A stretch of DNA of 64,000 nucleotides from Eustoma russellianum (Eukaryota > Streptophyta > Magnoliopsida > Gentianales > Gentianaceae), in the NCBI GenBank assembly GCA_036186865.1, contig AP025041.1:42367424-42431423 (forward strand), read 5' to 3'. Below are positions 55,687-64,000 of the stretch, piece by piece (the stretch's first letter is position 1; every line of letters starts with the position of its first letter). The notes below the pieces were generated by a model that saw only the letters and a list, made by a program, of their open reading frames with translations, searched no databases and was not told the DNA's origin. A program made the position numbers and the translations under genes.

Positions 55687-56983
55687 ATGGCACCAAGAAC
55701 GAAAAATCATCCAAAAAGGCAAAGAACTTCACAACAAGGCATACCAACGGGTTCTCGGACAGCAGGACTAAGGAAGCAACCAGAGCAGTCCCAAGAAAAC
55801 TTGCTGCGTGAGGTTAGAGAAAGACTTATGATTAAGAATTTCTCTTGGCTCAAAACTGGAGAATTTGAGAATGCACTTACTGCTCCCCTAGGTTCAGGTT
55901 TATTCACTCATATCTCTCTTAGAGCTCAATTTTTATTTGAAGATTGGGAAAGTAGCAAGAGGTCTACTATTACGTTGAAACTGCTCAAAATTGAGGATAT
56001 TTTGAGAGTGAGGAGTTAAAACCAATCATTGATTGGTTGTATGATCAAAAATGGATACCTATTTGGGACTCTTCTGAGATGAGCTCTATGTCAACTCGTT
56101 ATACACGAATGTTTTATGCTAATCTCTGGATTGAATATCTCAATGTGAAGCCTTTTTCTCTAAATTCGGTTATTGATGGTCAAGTGGTTGCATTTAACAC
56201 CAAAACTATTAATGAAATTCTGGTGTCCCTGATGAGGGAATCCAAGATTTTGATCCTTGGAAGTGGGATTAGTACAAGTACCAAGTGTCCGAGGATGAAG
56301 TAAAAACCTTTCTTGGATTCCATCCCACAAGAAACACAAACAACATGCCTTTAGTTTATCGAGTTTTGCTTGCCATTGTTACCTTTTGTGTAAATGGTAA
56401 GTCGGCAAAACTTCCAAGTAACCAAGATTTTTATATTACCTACCGCATTTCCATGAGGGAACAAATAAACTTTGGAGAATTTTTCTTTGAAAATGTATTG
56501 GAAGCAGTCACCAAGAAATCCAAAGTGCTTCCCTATAGCAATCTGATTTATAGACTGTTGAGAAAAGCCAATGTAGTGTTTGATGAAGATTATGAAGAGT
56601 CCATTACAAATAAGGATTATTACACAAAATTCAACATCCAGCAAATTCATAAGTCAAGGAAGGAAGCACAACAACGGGGTGGTACCCATGAACCTGAGGA
56701 AGATGAAGCTGAAAATGAACCTGTTTTGCCAACACAACCTACTGAGCCTCCAAATGAACCACAACCTCATCCTCATCCTCAAAGTCCTACTTCCCGAATA
56801 GACAAAGGCAAGGCCCCTATGGAAGAGGATAGTGGTTCTGACCTACCATTTGACTCAGAGGCCGAGATTAATGATTTACATCGTTATCTTGATCAATGGG
56901 GGAAAGACCTGACAAAAGAGGCTGTTCGTATAGATGATCTAGAGAAAGACTATAAGAGACTCCAGGACCGTGTTAACACATAG
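55687..56983 (+). pseudogene. Copia-2 extra ORF after pol (plant transposon protein domain)
   Basis: ATG at 55687 opens a basic leader (MAPRTKNHPKRQRTS). The globular part runs through RAQFLFEDWESSKRSTI, MFYANLWIEYLNV, AFNTKTINEIL and VKTFLGFHPTRNTNNMPLVY, with two frameshifts (about 56005 and 56260-56290). The last 230 codons are open: an E/P-rich linker, then a DLHRYLDQWGKDL ... DDLEKDYKRLQDRV coiled-coil-like end and TAG. The core resembles PF20167. Its place matches the envelope-like ORF of Sireviruses, but I see no signal peptide or membrane segment, so an envelope role is not supported. Confidence 0.7.
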
Positions 56984-57810
56984 AAACGAAGGTGGATACT
57001 TAAGTCTCAACGCTGCAACGGAACTGACCGTACAGAAGTCCAAGTACCAAAAATTAAAAACGAAACTCAAAGCCGCTCTTTCTGGATTATGTTTCTCTTC
57101 TGATGAAGAGTAGTTTTTGGTTCTCCCCATTTCCTCGTAGCTATGGAGTAGTTTGGCCAGTTTGAGTTTACTTATGTATCTCAAAACTTGATTTTCCTAA
57201 TGATATTTATCCTTCCTTTTAGTGTCTCTTATTTTTGATGTTTTCAAAAAGGGGGAGAAGTTGATGCTAATGGTTTATGTTCTTGATGGTTTATGTTCTT
57301 GATTGTGTATGTTCTTGATATGCCTTGATATATTGTTTTGGTATAGGTTGGGCATTGGCATGGGTGGCATGTTTTGGTTGCGCATGTTTTGGTTTGGTTG
57401 GGCATTGGCATGGTATAATTTTGGTATGGTTTGGTTGAGCATGAGTATCTTAAGTTGGTTTTATTGTCCTATCTTGATATGATATTTGTGTTTTGCATAA
57501 CGTAGCTTAGTTTGAGAAGTTGAATTTGGTATAGCATGACATAAAGTTTCTTGATATGCTTGTCATGATCTCTAACATATTGAAAGGATAAAAGTGTGAA
57601 ATTTGATGCTTAGGTTAAGGGGGAGCATTTTGGTATTGATATCACATTTATTAATTTTGTGTAAATTGCATGTTGAAAAAGAAATTTTTGATGTGTTCAC
57701 ATGATGATGGAGCATGAACTAAGGGAGAGTAGTAAAATATCAAATTTAGATGAAAATGTATAAAAACATCTTTTGGATCATGGTTTTGAAATCATCAAAA
57801 AGGGGGAGAA
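56984..57810 (+). other. Copia-2 3' non-coding region with three polypurine strings
   Basis: CAAAAAGGGGGAGAAG at 57246, TTAAGGGGGAGC at 57616 and CAAAAAGGGGGAGAA at 57796-57810 (abutting the LTR). The TTGGTTGGGCATTGGCATGG stretch near 57350 is repeated at 57395. Multiple polypurine tracts match Sireviruses. Confidence 0.8.
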
Positions 57811-59117
57811 TGTTAAGTTATAAATTGTTTTGATGATGAAAAGATGTTTTAAATAAGTCAAATTAATGTTTGAGACTTGATGCAAGATGAGAAAATTGCA
57901 CTATGTCAAAAATAGTTGAGATTGAAACTCACTGTCCAACATCGATCTCTCAGGCTAGGGACATCGATTGATCGATGTCACTTCAGCCTCTGACTTCGAT
58001 CGATCGATGTCAGTCAGAAAGGTTTCTGTCCAACATCGATCTCTCAACCCAGGGACATCGATCGATCGATGTCACTTCAGTCTCTCCTCAGTGAGACTTC
58101 GATCGATCGATGTCAGTCAGTAAGCATTCTGTCCAACATCGATCTCTCAGGCTGGGGACATCGATCGATCGATGTCACTTCAGCCTCTGACATCGATCGA
58201 TCGATGTCGGTAGTTCAAAAACTGAAAAGTTTCTTGAGGACATCGATCTCTCCCCCAGGCACTTCGATCGATCGATGTCCCACAGAATTCAAATTTTTTT
58301 GAACGTTGGAACAAAATCCAAGAGAGAGTCATGGTATTTTCTCTTTCCAATCTTGCTCAAATTTCTTGTGGACTTTAACCCAACATATTACGTGCTTCCT
58401 TACTATTGTATCCATGTCTAAGCAATCCTAGGTTGGCTATTGAGGATCAAATCACTCCATAGAGTGACTAAAGACTATTTGGGCATTATCTTGACATTTG
58501 GAGTCGTTCAAGACATGGTGGAGAGCTCAAAAACGTGGTGAACTTCATCTATAAATAGAAGAGTCTTGGATGAAGCTTGTTAAGCTTTTCTTTGCTTTTC
58601 ATTGTTGTATATTGAGAGATAGAGAGTCAAGCACAAGAGGAACCATAAATATTTGATCTCTTGCTTGTGCTTAGACTAGTGAGAAAGTGTGAATCTTACT
58701 ATACTTCTTCAACCCACTGTGAGAAAGTTCTTGAGGGAACTTTGTTGAAGTTGTGAGGTAGCACGAAGTTGTTATTGCTAAGAGCTGTAGTTGTTGTAGT
58801 TGCACAAGTGTGGTTTGTGCAAGAAGTTGCTGTTGTTGCTTACACTAAGGTGTTAGTGTAAGTGTTGCTGTGGTTGTTCTTATTGCTTTAATAAGAAGAG
58901 TAGCTGTTGAAAATCCACTTTGGCAACAAAGTGGTAGTGGAGTAGAATCATTTACGATTCGAACCACTCTATATCCGGTGTACACATTCATTGCATCTCA
59001 TCTCCCATTCTTGCTTTGATTTTGAATTTCTTTTGAGTTGAGCCAAACAAGAAAAATTCTGCAAAAGTGCCAAACACTCTATTCACCCCCCCTCTAGAGT
59101 GTATCTCGGACCTAACA
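57811..59117 (+). repeat. Copia-2 3' LTR
   Basis: Very similar to the 5' LTR, including seven palindromes at 57958-58281 and TATAAATA at 58550-58557. It carries a U3 segment missing from the 5' copy and lacks about 75 bp after the TATA box (between GGATGAAGC and TTGTTAAGC) that the 5' copy has. Confidence 0.9.
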
Positions 59118-59122
59118 ATACT

Positions 59123-59344
59123 ATGTTAAGTCACAACTCATACTCAACTGCTGAACTTAGCAAGGATGCTTGACGTTTGAAGCTTCCATTGATACTTTCC
59201 ATCTTAGCCTTTAGGAAAAAGTGTAGTGGTTATCTGAGAGAACAAGATGTTCAGAATTTAGCATTAAATGCTAATTGCAATTCATAAAAGCAACCTCAAT
59301 CTAAATATACGTCTAATTGTTTGTACATGCCACTTCATTCATGG
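59123..59344. other. Flank right of Copia-2, nothing recognised
   Basis: Continues the pre-insertion sequence after the ATACT duplication. No feature. Confidence 0.4.
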
Positions 59345-59640
59345 TAGTCCTTGGACTGATTTTTATATATGGTTTTTGTGTTTGGCTTCCCTAGATCTAA
59401 GTGTGGACATGATAGTGTGCTTGTTATGGTTGATAGACTTTTAAGAAAAATGACATAATTCATTACGTACAAAAAGATAGATGATGCCTCATGTAGCTAA
59501 TATCCCATCGGGCATCACGTGTTTATGGGCTTCATGTTCAGCTATAGATATGCGATTTGGTCCGTTTGTTTCTTGTACTAAGCACCAACCTCTGTGCCAT
59601 TACGTGTTTCACATTTTCAGAGTTACTGTTTTTAATCATG
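59345..59640 (+). pseudogene. Old Ty3/Gypsy integrase relic
   Basis: GFPRSKCGHDSVLVMVDRLL (59384-59443) is the core of a Gypsy integrase around its first catalytic aspartate, followed by KMT-stop-FITYKKIDDAS. Decayed sequence follows to about 59600. No other domain remains. It is of a different lineage from the Gypsy at 17-26 kb. Confidence 0.7.
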
Positions 59641-60631
59641 GTGGAAGGTAAGATATAGACGTATAAGAACTGAAACTTTCTGTCAACGACAGCCACTTGG
59701 CGGTGGTGTCATCTTTTTAACTTCAAAACAGTTATAATGTAAAATCGAACATCTTATCTGAAACGCATTTTAATTGGGTGTCAAGTGCCATATTTTAGAG
59801 GTTCGGTTAAACTTTTTCTTATCAGACTCTTACAGTATCACTTGGTGCCCTCGTCTATATAATATGCTTTAACTTTGCTAGTAAATATATAATATATCAA
59901 TTGCCCAAATTAACCACTTCCACCCCTTTTCTTCTTTTATTATCTTCTCTTTGTTATTTTACCTTCTATTGTTTCTGTAGCGCCCCGCTCCCAGACCCTA
60001 GTATCGGAAACAGTGCACCCGCCGTAGTCTACTACAAGAACTACAAAGCGTCGTTCAATTCCCTTACACGTCATCACAATAACGTAAGTCGATGTCAGCG
60101 GAAGTCATTACTAAAATCCCCAATAACATAATCATCATCATCAATACCATGTCTAAGAATTTCTAAATAAATACAATAGTCAAATGTATATAAACACTAA
60201 TCTCGAAAAAGATATAAACCTCGAATATCGAAATAACTGTCTCAACCAACCCTCGAAAGACTTTTTCTGAATATCCTTAGTCTCGAAATTTCTCGTCTCG
60301 ATCCTCCACGGTATACTAACTCATGTGTAAGCATACCCTAACTTCTCCTACCTGCAAAACTGGTGAATGGTGGTGTGAGCCAAATCAACGGGCTCAGTAA
60401 GCAACCTATCTATACCCATCCTGAAAATCATACATACAGAAACAATTACAGATAACATTTACAAATCAACATACATGTCGAGTAAATAAACTGCGGAAAG
60501 TAAGTCACTCCACATAATAATGCGCAACTTCATGATGCGTGCCTTCTCTACGTGTCACACGCAACAAAAATCATGTCACACACAATGCTCATATCTCTAC
60601 CGTGCAATGCATGAACCTCGAGGTGATCCTA

Positions 60632-60782
60632 CCACACGCCTCGTCAGGCCACACGCCCGTCGGGCCACACGCCTCATAGGGCCACACGCCTCATAGGGTC
60701 ACACGTCCCATAGGACCACATGCCTCATAGGGCCACACGTCCCGTAGGACCACACGCCTCATAGGGCCACACGACACATAGG
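60632..60782 (-). repeat. 17-bp tandem array inside the minus-strand Gypsy LTR
   Basis: About nine units of CCACACGCCTCATAGGG (plus-strand reading) with variants such as TCACACGTCCCATAGGA. The reverse complement, CCCTATGAGGCGTGTGG, resembles the CTATAGGGCGTGGG motif that occurs twice in the first Gypsy LTR. Confidence 0.85.
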
Positions 60783-62088
60783 CCAATGCAATGCTCGTGC
60801 CATGAATGCAAATGCACAATCATAATCCACGATCCGGTGAATACATGCTCCTATATATGCCCGCGCCCATACACGTGCATATATACTTGCATGTCCACCT
60901 CCACACATCCATATACACAAGCAATACGCATTGAGATCGTACAACCATACATACACCCACTTCATTTATACATACATATCTCACATATACATACAGCTCG
61001 CATATAGAGAAAGTCTAATTACAGATATGCAGCAAACAACACACTGATGCACGATAAGTATAACAAGCACAAATAAATCACTTAACTCTGATGCATGACA
61101 GTATAAGGGGCACAGATAGACCACTTACCTCTGATGCATGACAACATAACAAGCATAGATAGACCACTTACATCGAATCCGGTATTCACTTCCTTCTCTT
61201 CTAGGCTTGAATCTAAACAATTGTAGTATAACAAATCAATACTAATAATAAAGATTAATTTGACTTAAAAGAATTAGTTCATAGTTTTCTATTTTTCCCC
61301 CAAAATCGATACCGATACTCAGCCAAAATATCAAGCAGTACAGTTCTTTTATAGTACCACATCAAATATCATGCAAAATATCAAGTAGTACCACATCGTA
61401 CAGCTTCCTCAAATTTTAAGTAACATGAATTTTTAAAGAATCTGAAGATGAAGTGAGACTTTTATAATAGTTACAAATATTTTTCCTACACAATTTACAA
61501 CTCATATACATATGTACATATATACGGAACATACATGTAACGCATACCATATGTTATTCACCCATGGAAATCTTAATTAACCATTTATCATTTTTAAACA
61601 CTCAGCAATCATTCACGACAATAGACATTGATTTCACAATTTTATTTTTCTTTCTTTATTTTTTCTTTAATGGCCGAATGCACCCCACATGCTTTTCTTC
61701 GACAACTTCAGCAACCAATCCCATATCTTGATTGCACACCAACGACAGTAATTTATTTTCCTCCAAAAGTCCACCTTTTTAATTGCACACATAAACAACA
61801 CTCATGATTCAATTAAAACCAATTTATAAACAACACTTTTTATACTTTCAAACATATTAAAACCAATTTATAAAGTACTTGTATAAAACAATTGCTGAAA
61901 CTCATGTACATAATTATTTATATACAAAACTGCCAACATAATATATTTCTACATGCACCTATTTCTGCCGAAGGGAACCACAATAAAATATAATTTTTTT
62001 TTCTTACACCTGCCGAAACTGGACTTCTTTTGTCTAGATTTGCTCAAAAACTTTCTGAAATTATATATGCATATTCAATACAACACGG

Positions 62089-62091
<3 letters not shown>

Positions 62092-62138
<47 letters not shown>

Positions 62139-62139
62139 T
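62092..62139. repeat. TA/CA dinucleotide microsatellite
   Basis: About 18 TA repeats followed by a short CA run, inside the minus-strand Gypsy LTR. Confidence 0.95.
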
Positions 62140-63154
62140 ATAACTTCCGAAAACTATGTATGTGTATATGTCGGTTTTAAAACCGTATATATATACATAG
62201 TAAAAAAAACTGAACTGTAAATAGATATATATAATATCAACCGAAGTAGTGGCCCAAATTGCTTCTATATACTTATATCCATTTAACTATATTTCAGCAA
62301 TTTATCTCATGATTTATATAGTAAACAATAAAATAGAATAGTATATGCACATTTCCTTGCGACTCTGAACCCGTTTTCGTAAGCATACATATATAAAGTT
62401 CTCAAACAGTGTTAATATATATATATATACATATATCCAACATCGTCATAGGTGAGAAATACATCAATTATACATATGTATAGATATAACAAACTACGCA
62501 ATCAAGAATACTAATGCATGATCCAATGTTATAATCATTATAAACATATAGATTTTCGTAAAATATAGCAAAATATAGGAAGATTACTTACATCGATTGC
62601 TATACTATACGGTACGATTGGATTAAGGTTTCTTGAAGACCGAAACTAATTTCTTTCTCCATCAATTGTCCTCGGCTGGAATGGCAAAAAAGCAATTCTT
62701 ATATTTCTTTTCCTTTTAGTGTACTGTTGGCCGAAAGAAAGTTTGCCAACAAACAATCAAAATATTTGATATTGTTGCCAAACAGATGGCAACGTGGCTG
62801 GCTGCAATTCTCCTAAGGTACCTCGGCAGTGCTGATGAAGGGGAATATGTTGAGATTTCTTTATTCTTTCCTTTCCTCCTATTCTATTCTTACTCTCAGC
62901 ACCTCCCTTTTTTTTCCTAGTGGACGGTTGGCCCCTTAATATAACGGAGTAATTTTTTTTGACTCTTGAGTGTCATGGAACTTAAAAGGCCATTTGTGAA
63001 GTTATTGTGTTTTAAGGATAAGAATATGGGGTTATTTGAAGAGTTTATCATCATTATTATTATTGTTATTGTTATTATTATTAAATACATGTCAATTTTA
63101 ATTATCCTTATTTGTTTTATTATTTATTTATTTTTTTAAAACCCTGGTGTAACA

Positions 63155-63192
63155 GTCTACCCCCCTTACAATAAGTTTCGACCCCGAAACTT
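63155..63192 (-). other. Polypurine tract and hairpin of the minus-strand Gypsy
   Basis: On the minus strand AAGTTTCG-GGGT-CGAAACTT (63192-63173) precedes ATTGTAAGGGGGGTAGAC and the LTR start. It is almost the same as the pre-LTR structure of the first Gypsy at 24301-24338. Confidence 0.8.
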
Positions 63193-64000
63193 GCGTACGG
63201 CGTAATCAATGACTTAGTATGGTTGTACTTGATCCATTTACTTAGATAATGACCGTATTAAACATCCATTGGATGTTACGATACATTAACCATTTCACTT
63301 CCTCGACATATGATCAGGTAATTTCTAAGTCGATTGTTCTCTGCTTATTTAAAATCATTATCTAATCTATCTATGGTTATCGAATAAGACTTAAGGGTAT
63401 TGTAATTATACTAAGGGTTCTGTAACCCAATCGTCATTAGATATCGTACTTATATCTACTACCCTCAGAAATATTCTAAAATCAGTTCTTAGGTATACTA
63501 CAATCTTTAACTTAATTCTCTATAATTACTACTTATATACTTCCACTTATACCACTTGACGCATATCATTCAACTTATTGCAATCTACAATTCCGAATCT
63601 TTAAACTCATCACATATGATTCCCCTAGATAATTAATCAAACTAATATCCATTGAGTACTGTAATATGTTAACCATTAATCTTCTCCATCATCGAGCCAA
63701 GTTCTTGAAATCAATTCTTATACTTACAAACTAGTTCAATGATCATGTCCTTACTTTTTCAGAGATATCATTAACAACGTAGTATACGAAGTATATTCAT
63801 GGACATATTTTCCTTTAGAAAAAAAATAACTTATCTAGCTATAATTTGGAAAGCTTTAACTATTTAAAATAATATCCATTCTAACTCTTTTTTTTTGTAA
63901 ACACAAAAACCAACGTATTACATATTTGTTTTCGCAACGCGGTAAAACCATGACATAACTGGTTCGCAAAGTATTACGGTTGAAACTATTTTAAAACAAT
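63193..64000 (-). other. Interior of the minus-strand Gypsy, non-coding where visible
   Basis: In the first Gypsy the chromodomain ends 8 bp before the hairpin. Here more than 800 bp next to the hairpin is AT-rich with no recognisable pol sequence on either strand. The element may be non-autonomous or heavily decayed. It continues past the window end. Confidence 0.5.

Larger units (their letters stand above)
49197..59117 (+). mobile_element. Sirevirus-like Ty1/Copia element 2 (younger copy)
   Basis: LTRs at 49197-50468 and 57811-59117 start TGTTAAGTTATAAAT and end GACCTAACA. A perfect ATACT duplication flanks the element (49192-49196, 59118-59122). The interior has primer-binding site, gag, pol, an extra 3' ORF and three polypurine strings. 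It is closely related to Copia-1 in coding sequence and U5 but differs in U3. Fewer disruptions than Copia-1 suggest later insertion. It is not autonomous as it stands. Confidence 0.92.
59976..63154 (-). repeat. 3' LTR of a second Gypsy element (minus strand), about 3.2 kb
   Basis: On the minus strand it starts TGTTACACCAGGG at 63154 and ends GGGAGCGGGGCGCTACA at 59976. It shares the CGGCGGGTGCAC and GCGGGGCGCTACA end with the first Gypsy, so the families are related. It is much longer, with scattered GGCCGAA motifs, a 17-bp tandem array and TA repeats, and may contain undetected insertions. The five bases at 59971-59975 (GTTTC) should recur at the other end outside the window. Confidence 0.75.

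Noticed and set aside
55687..56983. Retroviral-type envelope gene in the Copia element
   Set aside because: No signal peptide, membrane helix or cleavage site is apparent; the core resembles a plant transposon-associated domain instead.
1..64000. tRNA, rRNA or organelle-derived DNA
   Set aside because: No cloverleaf-like segments, rRNA motifs or plastid/mitochondrial gene sequences were recognised; only tRNA-complementary primer sites were seen.

Overview
This window is repeat-dense nuclear DNA of a flowering plant, most likely a eudicot. The evidence is one plant-type 2-oxoglutarate/Fe(II) dioxygenase gene with canonical GT-AG introns, surrounded by plant-specific transposon lineages (Sirevirus-like Copia, chromodomain Gypsy, L1-type LINEs, hAT and Stowaway-like MITEs, a SINE-like repeat). 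The species cannot be named from sequence alone. No bacterial operons, rRNA genes, tRNA genes or CRISPR arrays were recognised.

Layout. 1-5.2 kb: AT-rich flank with old relics (Copia integrase, minus-strand MULE transposase N-terminus), a cluster of hairpin repeats and a CTG/CTA-type triplet tract. 5.2-10.5 kb: a SINE-like copy, then a 5'-truncated minus-strand LINE carrying an RNase H domain. 10.5-11.5 kb: TG/TA-rich microsatellite and a tiny MITE. 11.6-43.5 kb: the dioxygenase gene. Exons 1-2 lie at 11.6-12.3 kb and exons 3-4 at 42.8-43.5 kb, with splice phases that match each other across a 30.5-kb second intron. Exons 1-2 carry single-base frameshifts, mostly in homopolymers; exons 3-4 are open.

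The giant intron is a nested stack. A hAT-like MITE (12.5-13.2 kb) comes first. Next is a non-coding LARD-like LTR element (13.7-42.7 kb). A Gypsy/Tekay-type element (17.4-26.3 kb, TSD CTTAC) sits in its interior, and a LINE (27.4-42.6 kb) sits in its 3' LTR. A Sirevirus-like Copia (29.6-39.2 kb, TSD TTTTT) lies inside that LINE. The Gypsy polyprotein is interrupted by two short AT-rich GT-AG segments whose removal restores the reading frame.

Right of the gene are a second LINE of the same family (44-47.9 kb) that lacks its 3' end, a second SINE-like copy, and a second, better preserved Sirevirus-like Copia (49.2-59.1 kb, TSD ATACT). An old Gypsy integrase relic follows. From 60 kb to the window end is the 3' LTR and non-coding interior of another Gypsy-type element on the minus strand.

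Cross-cutting pattern: four LTR families here each carry their own repeat or hairpin array inside the LTR. These are ATCGAT palindromes (Sirevirus), TTGGCC/GGCCAA hairpins about 68 bp apart (Gypsy), GAGCTGAGGTGATGAAGTG-like repeats (LARD) and a 17-bp tandem array (minus-strand Gypsy). No retroelement reading frame is intact. The only coding sequence free of breaks over its visible length is the C-terminal half of the dioxygenase.
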